Notes: generated by a model not told the origin, from the sequence alone. DNA of 64,000 nt from Ollibium composti (GCF_004801285.1 NZ_SSNY01000010.1:145165-209164); one strand, 5' to 3'. Positions 37,124 to 46,480 are shown, counted from the stretch's first letter. Made by a program: numbers and translations.

Positions 37124-38086
37124 ATGGCACAGCATTTCCTCCTTTCCGCCGAAAGCCGCACCCTCTCCCTCAAAGAGATTTACGAGGGTGGCGAGGGAAA
37201 GGCTTACGACACGTTCAAGCGCCTTCGCTGGGCTTCGACGCAAGGCGAACCTGTTTGCCCGAAATGCGGGTGCCTGGACCATTACGACATTCCGACCCGT
37301 CGCAAGTTCAAGTGCGCTGCCTGCCACGCTCAATTCAGCGTCACGTCCGGCACGATGTTCGCCAGCCGCAAGCTCGCCTTTGTCGATCTGCTGGCGGCGA
37401 TCTGCCTCTTTGTGAACGGCTCCAAGGGCATGTCGGCGGTCCAGTTCTCCCGCGATCTGGACGTGCAGTACAAGACCGCTTTCGTGCTGGCGCACAAGCT
37501 CCGCGAGGCGCTTGCGGCTGAAACCGTGACGGAAATGCTGGACGGCGAAGTCGAGATCGACGGCGCTTACTTCGGCGGCCACGTCCGCCCTGAAAACCGC
37601 GTCGAGGATCGCGTTGACCGCCGCAAGAAGGAAAACCAGTCCGACCGTCGCCGCGTTGTCGTGGCGCTTCGCCAGCGCTCGGGGCGCACCCTTTCATTCG
37701 TTCGCATGAGCGAAGCCGACGGTGTCGACATTGCCCGCGCTCGCATGGTTGCCGGTGCCAAGCTTTTCGCCGACGAAGCGACCCATTGGGACGCGCTGGA
37801 AATGCAGTTCGCTTCGACCAGGATCAACCACAGCGTTTCCTACAGCGACGGCCACGGCAAGCACACCAACATGGTCGAGAGCTATTTCAGCCGCCTTCGC
37901 CGCATGGTGCGCGGGCAGCACCATTTCGTGTCGCACAAGTACCTTTACCAGTATGCCAACCATGCCGCTTGGCTGGAAGATCACCGCCGCCGCTCAAATG
38001 GTGGCAACGCCTTCGCCTTGCTTGGCGGTTCGCTCAATCATCCTGTGAGCCGCATTTGGGCTGGATACTGGCAGAGATCGGAATAG
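37124..38086 (+). CDS. IS1595-family transposase
   Basis: 320 residues, apparently intact. An N-terminal zinc ribbon (CPKCG and CAACH, residues ~45-70) is followed by the ISXO2-like catalytic domain. It has DGEVEIDGAYFGGHVR (first Asp), a second acid in KLFADEATHWDAL, and [18 protein letters not shown] carrying the Asn and Glu of the DDNE arrangement. The C-terminus is QYANHAAWLEDHRRRSNG. It should cut at the 24-bp inverted repeats. It is divergent from the DUF6471 gene. Confidence 0.95.
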   Translation: MAQHFLLSAESRTLSLKEIYEGGEGKAYDTFKRLRWASTQGEPVCPKCGCLDHYDIPTRRKFKCAACHAQFSVTSGTMFASRKLAFVDLLAAICLFVNGSKGMSAVQFSRDLDVQYKTAFVLAHKLREALAAETVTEMLDGEVEIDGAYFGGHVRPENRVEDRVDRRKKENQSDRRRVVVALRQRSGRTLSFVRMSEADGVDIARARMVAGAKLFADEATHWDALEMQFASTRINHSVSYSDGHGKHTNMVESYFSRLRRMVRGQHHFVSHKYLYQYANHAAWLEDHRRRSNGGNAFALLGGSLNHPVSRIWAGYWQRSE

Positions 38087-38182
38087 CGGAACGTTTACTT
38101 CTTGTTTCCGTTTTGATCGCACTCTTGACGCCGTTTTGTACAAAGCGTACAAAGCGTACAAAAAACCCGCAAAGGAGAAACC

Positions 38183-38449
38183 ATGTCTGCCAATGCTATG
38201 CGAGAAATGTCCGCGTCGGAGGCTCGCAGCAAATTCTCGGAGGTGTTCGACGCGGCATACCACGGCAACCCTGTGGTAGTGCGGAAACATTCGCGAACTG
38301 TTGCAATCATTTCAATGGAGCTTCTGCAATCGCTGGCCGAGTTGGAAGCGAAAAGAGACAGCGAGAAAGCGCGCAAAGCCTTGCGCGAGTTCTTGAAAGA
38401 GGGAGGAACGCCTATGTCGCAACTCAAAAAGGAGTTAGGGTTTGACTAA
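38183..38449 (+). CDS. Type II antitoxin, Phd/YefM-like
   Basis: 88 residues. The N-terminal MREMSASEARSKFSEVFDAA and GNPVVVRKHSRTVAIISMEL are characteristic of Phd/YefM antitoxins, which bind their own promoter. The C-terminal part (LREFLKEGG, QLKKELGFD) would wrap the toxin. The ATG follows AAAGGAGAAACC. It precedes the toxin gene by 27 bp and is cargo of the IS1595 element. Confidence 0.9.
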   Translation: MSANAMREMSASEARSKFSEVFDAAYHGNPVVVRKHSRTVAIISMELLQSLAELEAKRDSEKARKALREFLKEGGTPMSQLKKELGFD

Positions 38450-38476
38450 CTCCAAACAACCGGGGGGAGCCCTCCA

Positions 38477-38821
38477 TTGGAACTGGAAATCGTATTCTCT
38501 CCCGCCGCACGGCGGGAGATCAAAAAGCTTACGCGCGAGATTCAGCGTTTAGTATTTGATACTCTCGAAAGTCTGCAAAAGACGCCCCGCCCGCGCGGGG
38601 TGGAGAAGATTCAAGGGCACCCGGACTTCTTCCGCGTGAAGGCTGGGCGCGAGCATCGAATCATCTACCATATATTCCGCGAGCGTTTGCTTGTTGTTCT
38701 AGTCATCCGCGACCGGAAAGACGCTTACAAGGGCTTGGATGATCTAGACGGCAAATTGGGTGCGGCCCTTTCCGCTATAGAAGAAGACGCACTCGCCCGG
38801 TTAGGTATCGGATACGGCTAA
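38477..38821 (+). CDS. Type II toxin, RelE/ParE superfamily
   Basis: 114 residues from a TTG start preceded by a GGGGGGAG tract. It begins MELEIVFSPAARREIKKL and contains FRVKAGREHRIIYHIFRERL and VLVIRDRKDAYKG, the usual RelE/ParE core. The C-terminal ~25 residues extend beyond the minimal fold. Whether it is an mRNA interferase or a gyrase poison cannot be told. Its stop overlaps the convergent unknown gene. The pair may stabilise the element in the genome. Confidence 0.9.
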   Translation: MELEIVFSPAARREIKKLTREIQRLVFDTLESLQKTPRPRGVEKIQGHPDFFRVKAGREHRIIYHIFRERLLVVLVIRDRKDAYKGLDDLDGKLGAALSAIEEDALARLGIGYG

Positions 38822-39267
38822 CGCCGCTCCCACACCACATTCCCCTTCGCGTCGGTAGCGCTCCGCACATTGCCGTCCTCGCGCATCGACCGTAGCGCCT
38901 TGCTGACACGTTTCGTGAGATCGGACAGGTATTTCCTGTCCCGCGCGTCCTCGCCGCGCATGGCGACAATCTCGCGGGCTATGTCACGACTGGACAGCGG
39001 CCCTGTCGCTTCCCGTAGCTCGCCATAAATCGCCTTCGATAGCTCGCCGCGTCCGAAGATGACTTCCCGCTTTTGGCGCGGCATGGCAGCGTCCAGATCG
39101 CCCGCATAGCCGAGTACGCCTAGCGTCCGGTCAATTGCGCCAAGATCGTTCCGTATCTCTGCCAGGCGGTCGCGTAGCCGCTCGGCTTCGTTGAAGAGAT
39201 CGGCGCGCTTCTGCAAAAGCCCGTTGACGGTGTGGCTGAAATCGGTGGCGCGAGACAGTGTTCCCAT
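38818..39267 (-). CDS. IS1595 passenger protein, coiled-coil plus winged-helix-like
   Basis: 149 residues from the ATG at 39265-39267; a GTG at 39291 would add eight residues and reach close to the right inverted repeat. The first half is helical with heptad character (LLQKRADLFNEAERLRDRLA). The second half (AIYGELREATGPLSSRDIAR, DLTKRVSKALRSMREDGNV) looks like a winged helix and ends in a beta-hairpin-like GNVVWERR. Such proteins are usually DNA-binding, but the family is unknown to me. It converges on the toxin gene with a 4-bp overlap. Confidence 0.72.
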   Translation of the reverse strand: MGTLSRATDFSHTVNGLLQKRADLFNEAERLRDRLAEIRNDLGAIDRTLGVLGYAGDLDAAMPRQKREVIFGRGELSKAIYGELREATGPLSSRDIAREIVAMRGEDARDRKYLSDLTKRVSKALRSMREDGNVRSATDAKGNVVWERR

Positions 39268-39312
39268 GCTTCGGATTTTATGGGAACCCACTAGGGCGCG
39301 GCAGTGGGAATG

Positions 39313-39336
39313 TTGGTGCTTTTGCTACATAAGGCC
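39313..39336. repeat. Right terminal inverted repeat
   Basis: TTGGTGCTTTTGCTACATAA plus GGCC is the exact complement of the left terminal repeat. The right copy of the GCGGAAAT target duplication follows at 39337-39344. Confidence 0.93.
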
Positions 39337-40671
39337 GCGGAAATGGTTGGACGTCCCGCCGAGCGGCAGGACGAGGCCCCGGCTCGACAGCCAGGGCAGC
39401 AGCCCCCTGAACAGGCCGGCATATTCGAAGGCGAACATGCGCGCGATCATGCCGGCATGGCGGTTGGATATTTCCAGCGGCGCCTGCACGACGGCAAGGT
39501 CGGGGCCATGGCTGCGGAAGCGCTGCCAAGCCTCCACGAGTTGCATGGGATGGGGCCGGTCCTCGGCGTCGTAGAGCGCGACGAACTCGCCGCCGGTCAT
39601 CGGCAGCGCATAGGCGAGCGCCTTCGGCTTGGTGCGCGGCTGGCCGGGAGGCACCTCGACGACCTCCATATGCGCCGGCAGCGCGTGCGCGCGGATGGCG
39701 GCGAGCGTGGCGGCATCGTCGGCCTCGCAGACCAGCTTGATCTCCAGCCTCTCGCGCGGCCAGACGAGGCGATCGAGCGCGGCCAGCAGGTGCGGCACCA
39801 CCTCGGCCTCCTTGTAGAGCGCCACGAGCACGGAAAAAAGCGGTGCGTTCGGCGGCGGCAGGCCGAGTTTCGGTCGCTCGATCCGCGGCCTGGGCGCCGC
39901 CACCGCAGCGAAACGCAGGGCCACGCAGGCGAAGAAGAAGAAGGTGGCGGCGGCGTGGAGAAAGGCCAGCATCTGCAAGGGCATGAGCACGAGCCCGACG
40001 GGGATGGCCGTCATGACGAAGCCGACGATGATGCCCTGCCACGCTTGGGCGACGACACGAGCCGACATCTGGGGAAGGCGCTCGAACAAGCGGCCGACCG
40101 CGTTCCTGGCCAGAAACGGCCGCGTGCGTTGCAGCACCGCACCGCGCAGTGCCGCCGCCGGAACGATCTTCAGCCGTCCGGCCAAGGCCGGGCTGGCGCG
40201 CACGCGCTCGCGCACGACGCCGAGGCGGATGCGCTCGGGCGTGATGAGGAAAGAGACGTCCCCGCCCTTCTCGAAAAGCTTGACCGGGACATGGCCGCCA
40301 TGACGCCGCAGCAGGACCAGCGCATGCGCGTCGCTGACGATCAGCCGCTCGGGATCGACCTGCTCGGCCGCCGCGATTCCCAGGTCTGCCGCCATCGCGC
40401 GCACCAGCCGCCCCTGGTCGATACCGCAGTCGACAAGGCCGGCGGCGAAGTCGCCGCCTTCGATATGGGCACGCGCGGCGACCTCGTAGGCCGTCTGCGG
40501 CGGCACGCCGAGCCTGGCGAGCACGCCGCGCCATTCGACCAGTTCGGGAAAAAAGACCTCCGCCAGCAGCACGCCATAATCCGGCCCGACCGCGGCGGCC
40601 GGATCACTCAGCGGATAGCCTGGCGATCCGTGCGGGAGCCCCTCCCCGCCCGGAAATTCGTATGAGCCCAT
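39337..40671 (-). pseudogene. N-terminal fragment of IS-disrupted family 2 glycosyltransferase
   Basis: About 445 residues remain before the element. An N-terminal region (about 40-150) resembles the GspE/MshE N-domain often fused to such enzymes (VLARLGVPPQTAYEVAARAH). Two membrane helices (about 205-250) and the first half of the GT2 domain follow: SVLVALYKEAEVVPHLLAAL and the DxD-like FVALYDAEDRPHP. The frame runs a few codons into the insertion and stops. The rest lies at 35206-35828. By family, it would polymerise or transfer a sugar at the inner membrane, probably for an exopolysaccharide. The insertion should abolish function. Confidence 0.93.
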
Positions 40672-40879
40672 GATGGCTCGCCGTCCCCCGTCCTGCCGCC
40701 GTGATGTTCAGCGACGGCTCCCTCCTCCTCCGGCCGCCCCCACGGCCGTCTGCCCCGCAACCCCTCGCGCGGCAGTCGATACAACCCGAGAATAGCTTTT
40801 ATTTACACCGAGGAAACCGAAATCCGTTGTGATCTCGCCGTTTTCATAAGACAAGCTCGGGGTCGATGGAGAACCTCGC

Positions 40880-41746
40880 GTGACCTTGCGCCGCCTTGCC
40901 GTTGCCCTGATCTATGCCGGCGCGCTCTGCCTCGGCGCAAGCCTGCCGGGCGTGTCAGGGCCGGCAACCGCAGCGGGACCGCAGGCGCCCATCCTGTGGG
41001 ACTCGCAGGAGCGGCTGGCGAAGCCCGATCTGGCGGCCATGCCGCGCCTGCGCTTCCTCACCACGACGGACTTTCCGCCGTTCAATTTCCTCGACGGCAG
41101 CGGCCGCCTGTCGGGCCTGCACATCGACCTGGCGCGGGCGATCTGCGCCGAGCTCGGCCTTGCCGCCAAATGCGAGATCCAGGCGCTGCCGTGGGACGAG
41201 CTCGACGCGGCGCTGCAAAAGGGCGAGGGCGAAGCCATCCTGGCCGGCATCGCGGTGACGGCCAAGACACGCGAGAAATACGCCTTTTCACGTCCCTACC
41301 TGCAATTTCCGGCGCGTTTCGTCGTACCGAAGGCCAAGCCGGTCGCTGAGCCGATCTACGCCTCCCTGCAAGGCAAGAAAATCGGCGTCGTCGCCGGCAG
41401 CGGCCATGAACGCCTGCTGCGCGACGATTTCGGCAAGGTGCAGGTCGCGACCTACGCCAAGCCGGAAGAGCTTTACGCCGACCTCAAGGCCGGCAAGCTC
41501 GACGCCGCCTTCGGTGACGGCATGCGCCTTTCCTTCTGGCTCGACGGCTCGGACTCGGCCGATTGCTGCCACTTCGCCGGCGGCCCCTACATCGCGCCGG
41601 AATATCTCGGCACGGGGCTTTCGATCGCCGTCAAGGCCGACAATTCCGCCCTTGCCGCGGCCTTCGACTATGCGCTGCAACAAATCTCGGTGAAAGGCAC
41701 CTTCGCCGAACTCTATCTGCGCTACTTTCCGGTCAGCTTCTACTGA
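40880..41746 (+). CDS. Family 3 periplasmic solute-binding protein
   Basis: 288 residues from a GTG at 40880. A signal peptide (about 1-31) precedes the SBP_bac_3 fold: LTTTDFPPFNFLDGSGRLSG, IDLARAICAELGL and LAGIAVTAKTREKYAFSRPY. Such proteins bind polar amino acids for ABC importers. No permease or ATPase gene is adjacent, so it may serve a transporter encoded elsewhere or have a sensory role. Two adjacent cysteines (DCCHFAGGPY) in the second lobe are unusual. Confidence 0.9.
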   Translation: MTLRRLAVALIYAGALCLGASLPGVSGPATAAGPQAPILWDSQERLAKPDLAAMPRLRFLTTTDFPPFNFLDGSGRLSGLHIDLARAICAELGLAAKCEIQALPWDELDAALQKGEGEAILAGIAVTAKTREKYAFSRPYLQFPARFVVPKAKPVAEPIYASLQGKKIGVVAGSGHERLLRDDFGKVQVATYAKPEELYADLKAGKLDAAFGDGMRLSFWLDGSDSADCCHFAGGPYIAPEYLGTGLSIAVKADNSALAAAFDYALQQISVKGTFAELYLRYFPVSFY

Positions 41747-41761
41747 GCGGTCGGCAACCGG

Positions 41762-42175
41762 CTACGTCAGGGTGCGGTGGCGGGCCTTGGCGCCCTGCGC
41801 GATCGCCGCCACCGTCAGCGTGTCGAGATCGAGCCGGCGGCGGATCAACTGGAGCACGCGCACTTCCTCCAACCGCATCTCGAGGTCTGCGGCGGCCACC
41901 TCGAAGGCAGCCGCATAGGCGGTGTCCCTCAGCCGTGCCGGCAGCACGTCGGCGACGAGGTCGAGCACGCCCTCCAGCCCCTCAGTGTCGTTCAACAGCC
42001 TTTGGCAATCCTGCGCCACGTCGATGATGCGGTCGGCATCGAAATCCTCGAAAACCGGCCAGCTGCGCACCACGGCGCCGATGCGGCCAAGCTCCGCGTC
42101 GGACATCTCGCGGTCGGAGGCGGAAGCGATCACCATCAGGTAGATCAGCGCTTCATGGGTCGTCGGAACAGGCAT
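41762..42175 (-). CDS. TerB-like protein
   Basis: 137 residues from the ATG at 42173-42175, which follows GAGGGAAAA. It is all-helical with an acid-rich N-terminus ([20 protein letters not shown]) that matches the TerB/DjlA metal-binding fold. No signal peptide is present. Tellurite resistance is the historical label, but no other ter gene is nearby and the real role is unknown. It is divergent from lysS. Confidence 0.82.
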   Translation of the reverse strand: MPVPTTHEALIYLMVIASASDREMSDAELGRIGAVVRSWPVFEDFDADRIIDVAQDCQRLLNDTEGLEGVLDLVADVLPARLRDTAYAAAFEVAAADLEMRLEEVRVLQLIRRRLDLDTLTVAAIAQGAKARHRTLT

Positions 42176-42325
42176 GGTTTTCCCTCGTTGCGTTGCCGGC
42201 AAGGTAGGAAGGCGCCGGCAACGCCGCAAGGAAAAAGCCTCCTGCCGTTGACGCTTAAGGCTCGCGCGCATAGAGCATGCCTCGTGCCGCCGTCAGCGGC
42301 CTTTCTTCCCCGTAGGACCAGCTTC

Positions 42326-43975
42326 ATGACGCGATCCAACATGATCGACCTTTCGCCCGAAATCCTCGCAGCCGCAGCCGAGAGCAAAGCCTGGCCGTTC
42401 GAGGAAGCGAAAAAGATCGTCAAACGCTACGAGAAGACGGGCTTTCCCGAGACCATTCTGTTCGAGACCGGCTACGGCCCGTCCGGCCTGCCGCATATCG
42501 GCACCTTCGGCGAGGTGGCACGCACCACGATGGTGCGGCACGCCTTCCGGGTGCTGACCGAAGACAAGGTGAAGACGCGGCTGCTGTGCTTCTCCGACGA
42601 CATGGACGGCATGCGCAAGATCCCGGACAACGTACCGGATCGCGCGGCGCTCGAACCTTACCTGCACATGCCGCTCACCGTCGTGCCGAACCCGTTCGGC
42701 GGCGACTACGAGAGTTTCGGCCACCACAACAACGCGATGCTGAGGCGCTTCCTCGACACGTTCGGCTTCGACTACGAGTTCGCCAGCGCCACCGACTATT
42801 ACAAGTCCGGCCGCTTCGACGCGATGCTGCTGCGCGCGGTCGAGAAGTACGACGCCATCATGAAGGTGATGCTGCCGACCCTCGGCCCGGAGCGGCAAGC
42901 GACCTACAGCCCTTTCCTGCCGATCTCGCCGAAGAGCGGGCGCGTGCTCTACGTGCCGATGAAGCATGTCGACGCCAAGGCGGGCACCATCACCTTCGAC
43001 GACGAGGACGGCACGGAAACCACGCTGCCGGTCACCGGCGGCGCGGTGAAGATGCAGTGGAAGCCGGACTTCGGCATGCGCTGGGCGGCGCTCGGCGTCG
43101 ATTTCGAGATGTTCGGCAAGGACCACCAGACCAACCAGGCGATCTACGACAAGATCTGCGTCATCCTCGGCGGCCGCGCGCCCGAGCATTTCGTCTACGA
43201 ACTGTTCCTCGACGAGCACGGCCAGAAGATCTCGAAGTCGAAGGGCAACGGGCTGACCATCGACGAATGGCTGACCTACGCGCCGACCGAGAGCCTCGGC
43301 CTCTACATGTTCCAGCGGCCCCGCCAAGCGAAGAAGCTCTATTTCGACGTTATCCCGAAGGCGGTGGACGAATATTATTCCTTCCTGTCGGCCTATCCGA
43401 AGCAGGACTGGAAGAACCGGCTCGGCAATCCGGTGTGGCACATGCACGACGGCCAGCCGCCGGCCATCGACCTGCCGGTGAGCTTCGCGCTGCTGCTCAA
43501 CCTCGTCAGCGCCTCCAATGCGCAGAACAGCGACGTGCTTTGGGGCTTCATCTCGCGCTACGCGCCGGGCGTGACGGCGGCCACCAATCCCGAGCTCGAC
43601 CGGCTGGTCGGTTACGCGATCCGCTACTTCGACGACTTCGTGAAGCCGCAGAAGAAGTACCGCGCGCCGGACGAGGTCGAGCGCGATGCGCTGGCGAAGC
43701 TGGCCGCTGCCTTGGCCGCGCTGCCAGCCGACGCCGACGGCGAGGCGATCCAGAACGCCGCGCTTAACGTCGCGCGCAAGATCGAGCGCTACCAGGACCA
43801 CTCCAAGCAGGCGCCCGAGGGCGGCCCCGGCGTCTCCGTCGCCTTCTTCCAGATGATCTACGAGGTGCTGATCGGCCAGGAGCGAGGCCCGCGCTTCGGT
43901 TCCTTCGCCGCCCTCTACGGCGTCGGCGAGACGCGCGCGCTCATCGAGCGGGCGCTGGCGGGAAGCCTGGCGTAG
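42326..43975 (+). CDS. lysS: Lysyl-tRNA synthetase, class I
   Basis: 549 residues from the ATG at 42326; the upstream open extension is not conserved. The Rossmann-type class I signatures are present: [13 protein letters not shown] (HIGH, near 57) and KISKSKGNG (KMSKS, near 301). This archaeal-type LysRS is the usual one in Hyphomicrobiales and unrelated to the class II enzyme of E. coli. It charges tRNA-Lys. Its 3' end overlaps the convergent nuclease-like gene by 35 bp. Confidence 0.97.
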   Translation: MTRSNMIDLSPEILAAAAESKAWPFEEAKKIVKRYEKTGFPETILFETGYGPSGLPHIGTFGEVARTTMVRHAFRVLTEDKVKTRLLCFSDDMDGMRKIPDNVPDRAALEPYLHMPLTVVPNPFGGDYESFGHHNNAMLRRFLDTFGFDYEFASATDYYKSGRFDAMLLRAVEKYDAIMKVMLPTLGPERQATYSPFLPISPKSGRVLYVPMKHVDAKAGTITFDDEDGTETTLPVTGGAVKMQWKPDFGMRWAALGVDFEMFGKDHQTNQAIYDKICVILGGRAPEHFVYELFLDEHGQKISKSKGNGLTIDEWLTYAPTESLGLYMFQRPRQAKKLYFDVIPKAVDEYYSFLSAYPKQDWKNRLGNPVWHMHDGQPPAIDLPVSFALLLNLVSASNAQNSDVLWGFISRYAPGVTAATNPELDRLVGYAIRYFDDFVKPQKKYRAPDEVERDALAKLAAALAALPADADGEAIQNAALNVARKIERYQDHSKQAPEGGPGVSVAFFQMIYEVLIGQERGPRFGSFAALYGVGETRALIERALAGSLA

Positions 43976-44852
43976 CCGGCGGCGGTGTAGACGGGGGCGG
44001 CGGCTCGCCCGACAGGTCGAGGATCGACGGCGAGGGTTCGGGCGTGTCCATTAACGGCGCCTCGACCGGCGGCGGCTCCGGCGGCAGGTTCGACAGATCG
44101 GGGGCCGCGCCGAAGATGCCCATGTGCTCCTTGCGCGCGACCTCCTCGGCCTTGCCGTAGGGGCCGCCCTTGGCCGCCCGCGCCCAGCCGTTCGCCACCA
44201 GCCAGGCGCCGATATCCTGCTTGCCGATGCGACAGGCGGCGGAAATGGTGTCGCGGCCGCCCTCGGGCGGCACGGTGCAGATCGGCGCGCGGCCGCGCAG
44301 GAAGGCGCGGAAGGCGCTGCGCGCGCGCATGCCGCAATTCCATTCCTTGCCGGCGGCATCGGTGCAGCTCTCGTCCGGCATGACGGCATCGACGCCGGAA
44401 ATGGCGACGGTGTAGCCCATCGCCTGGAAGACGCCGGCAGCGGTCGCCAGCGGCTGGAACAGGGGCTTGCCTTTCCACTCGTCCGGCATCTTCGGCTTGG
44501 GCGGCATCGCCAGCGACAGGTTGCTGAGCGGCGGGCGGGGCTCCGCGCGCTCCAGCGGCGCGGCGCCCGTCGACGGCGGGGCGACGAATTCGGGATCGAT
44601 GGCGCGGGACCGGATCAAGGCTTCGTCAGGCTGCTGCGGCTCGATCGCTTCGGTCGAGGCTTCGTCCCCGGCCTGCCCGTCGTCCATGCCGGTTTCCGGG
44701 CCGGTTTCCGACGCGGCCGGCATGTCCGGGATATCCTCCGGCGCGATGACGATCTCGTCCGCCGGCACGGCGAGGCGATGGCCGCCGGCAAGGATCGCCG
44801 CAGACATCACCACGAGGATTAATGCGGCAGCGGCGGCGTGGGCGGGACGCAT
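43941..44852 (-). CDS. SNase-like (thermonuclease family) envelope protein
   Basis: 303 residues. An N-terminal hydrophobic segment (about 5-25) acts as signal or anchor. An acidic low-complexity linker (about 35-110) follows, then a staphylococcal-nuclease-like domain (about 140-250) with [18 protein letters not shown] and [17 protein letters not shown] Pro-rich tail ends the protein ([19 protein letters not shown]). The classical catalytic DGDT and RLxGxDAPE motifs are not evident, so nuclease activity is doubtful. It begins 3 bp after the S24 gene, probably the same transcript. Confidence 0.78.
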   Translation of the reverse strand: MRPAHAAAAALILVVMSAAILAGGHRLAVPADEIVIAPEDIPDMPAASETGPETGMDDGQAGDEASTEAIEPQQPDEALIRSRAIDPEFVAPPSTGAAPLERAEPRPPLSNLSLAMPPKPKMPDEWKGKPLFQPLATAAGVFQAMGYTVAISGVDAVMPDESCTDAAGKEWNCGMRARSAFRAFLRGRAPICTVPPEGGRDTISAACRIGKQDIGAWLVANGWARAAKGGPYGKAEEVARKEHMGIFGAAPDLSNLPPEPPPVEAPLMDTPEPSPSILDLSGEPPPPSTPPPATPGFPPAPAR

Positions 44853-44855
44853 CCT

Positions 44856-45572
44856 CTACTGGCTCGCCCAGACGATGCGCGCCACCCATTCGATCTCGAC
44901 CATGGGCAGTTCGCGGTTCGCATGCGCGGGGTTGAGCGAGAGAAGCGCGATGGCCTGCGGCGTCTGCCGCTCCAGCACCTTGGCCATCACCTCGCCGCCG
45001 GTCGTCTTGACGACGACGCGATCGCCCTTGCGCACCGTGGCGCCGGGCTGGACGATCAGCACGTCGCCGTCACGATAGAGCGGCAGCATGGAATCGCCCT
45101 GCACCTTCAGCGCATAGGAGGTCTCGCTGGATTGCGCCGGCAGTTCGATCAGGTCGAGCCCATGGCCGGCGGGAAAGCCGGCATCCTCGTAGAAGCCGCC
45201 GGCGCCGGCCTGTGCGAAGCCGACAAGCGGGATCGTCGGCCGCTGCTGCGGCAAGGGCCTGTCAAAAGGGGGATGGTCGAAAAAGGAGGACGGCACCGGC
45301 GCCCCACGACCGGACGTCCGGCGGCCGGTACGGCCGGCAACGCCGGCCTCGACCAGCGCGACGAATTCGTCCAGCGAGGCGCCGGTGGCCTCCATGACCT
45401 TGGCCAGCGATTCGGTCGACGGCCAGCGCGGCCGCCCGTCGGCCGACAGGCGCTTGGACTTGTTGAAGGCGGTCGAATCCAGCCCCGCCAGCTTGGCGAG
45501 GCCCGAAGCCGAGAGCGAATAGCGCTCGGCCAGCGCGTCGATGGCCGCCCAGACGCGGTCGTGCGAAAGCAT
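44856..45572 (-). CDS. S24-family (LexA/CI-like) regulator
   Basis: 238 residues from the ATG at 45570-45572. The N-terminal HTH is ASGLAKLAGLDSTAFNKSKR, followed by a linker and a C-terminal S24 peptidase fold. That fold carries the Ser of GDSMLPLYRDGDVLIV (near 160) and the Lys of KGDRVVVKTTGGE (near 187), so autocleavage is possible. It resembles the CI-like regulators that are encoded by chromosomes rather than prophages; no phage genes are nearby. The SNase-like gene follows almost immediately. Confidence 0.9.
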   Translation of the reverse strand: MLSHDRVWAAIDALAERYSLSASGLAKLAGLDSTAFNKSKRLSADGRPRWPSTESLAKVMEATGASLDEFVALVEAGVAGRTGRRTSGRGAPVPSSFFDHPPFDRPLPQQRPTIPLVGFAQAGAGGFYEDAGFPAGHGLDLIELPAQSSETSYALKVQGDSMLPLYRDGDVLIVQPGATVRKGDRVVVKTTGGEVMAKVLERQTPQAIALLSLNPAHANRELPMVEIEWVARIVWASQ

Positions 45573-45650
45573 GGCTGCCTTCCGAAAGGAAAAAATACCT
45601 GTCCGTTTTAGGCAGCGCAACGCTGCTTGTCCAGCGCCGCGCGCCGCCTT

Positions 45651-46235
45651 TCACCCGTTGTTGACCGGGCCGTCGCCGCCTTCCCCGTTGCCGGCCCCGT
45701 TCTTGGCGAGATCGCGCAGGCGGGCGTGGGAGACCATGAACACCTGTTCGGCCTCGGTCGGCGGACGCGGCACGATATGGTGGCCAAGGGCGGCGAGCGC
45801 CTCGTCCATCTCGACGAAGCGCTTGCCGCGCCGGTCGTAGATGCCGGCGGTGGTCAGCACCTGCGCGGCGGTGCGGCCGTCCTCCAGCACGAAGCGGTGG
45901 CCGCCGATCACCTGCGTGCCCTGCCACGTCTCGACCGTGGACACCACCTCGAAGCGGCGCCACAGCCGGATCTCGCGCACGAACACCGTCTGCAGGCCGC
46001 CCAGCATCGGCGCCCAGCCGCGCTCGCGCGCCAGCCTGAGCAGTCCGGCGCGCAGGAAGATGTCGATGCGGCCGACATCGGCCAGCATCATGTAGCGGGC
46101 GTTGTTGAGGTGCAGGTTGGCGTCGATGTCGGTCGGCAGGCAGCGGAAGGCAAGCCGGCTCTCCCCGCCCATGCGATACGGGCCGCGCGCTTTCGCGGTG
46201 AGCGCCATACGGGCGAGACGGAACCAGACATACAT
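45651..46235 (-). CDS. 4HBT/FadM-like acyl-CoA thioesterase
   Basis: 194 residues from the ATG at 46233-46235, preceded by AAAGGA. The hotdog core has LPTDIDANLHLNNARYMMLA (the D-x-N-x-H-x-N-N motif of THEM6/FadM-like thioesterases) and GIYDRRGKRFVEMDEALAAL. The C-terminal ~15 residues are Gly/Asn-rich. It is likely a cytoplasmic acyl-CoA thioesterase, upstream of the S24 gene on the same strand. Confidence 0.88.
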   Translation of the reverse strand: MYVWFRLARMALTAKARGPYRMGGESRLAFRCLPTDIDANLHLNNARYMMLADVGRIDIFLRAGLLRLARERGWAPMLGGLQTVFVREIRLWRRFEVVSTVETWQGTQVIGGHRFVLEDGRTAAQVLTTAGIYDRRGKRFVEMDEALAALGHHIVPRPPTEAEQVFMVSHARLRDLAKNGAGNGEGGDGPVNNG

Positions 46236-46270
46236 GGGATTTGTCCTTTCCTTCTCCCCGTTTAGGGCAA

Positions 46271-46434
46271 GGCCATCGCCTATGGCGTCGCCCCTCTCCG
46301 TCACGCTTCGCGTGACACCTCCCCCCCCCCAAAGGGGGGAGGAACCGCTGCCGCTATGCCGGCGCTTCTCCAGCTTGGGTTCCTCGCCCCTTTGGGGAGA
46401 GGTGGCGCCGCGAAGCGGCGTCGGAGAGGGGTGA
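46271..46434. repeat. Palindromic repeat (family D)
   Basis: CCCCTCTCCGTCACGCTTCG at the left and a near complement ending GGAGAGGGG at the right enclose GGCGCTTCTCCAGCTTGGGT, shared with the copy at 23825-23982. It fills the gap between the fadB-like gene and the thioesterase gene. Confidence 0.83.
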
Positions 46435-46480
46435 CGCCGCGCGACTGTTTTATCTTGGACGGGAAAGGAAAGTTCTGCCC

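Larger units (their letters stand above)
35829..39336. mobile_element. IS1595-family element with passenger genes
   Basis: A 3508-bp insertion bounded by 24-bp perfect inverted repeats (GGCCTTATGTAGCAAAAGCA plus CCAA at 35831-35854, complement at 39313-39336); the left end has two extra bases, GC. The perfect 8-bp target duplication and intact transposase suggest a recent insertion. Apart from the transposase it carries five genes: an unknown 307-residue protein, a DUF6471 protein, a Phd/RelE pair and another unknown protein. Its GC content is clearly lower than that of flanking genes. IS1595 elements with passenger genes are documented; this cargo combination I do not recognise. Confidence 0.95.

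Noticed and set aside
41762..42175. Tellurite resistance locus
   Set aside because: Only a stand-alone TerB-like protein is present, with no other ter genes.
44856..45572. Prophage repressor marking a prophage
   Set aside because: No integrase, structural or lysis genes flank it; neighbours are ordinary chromosomal genes.
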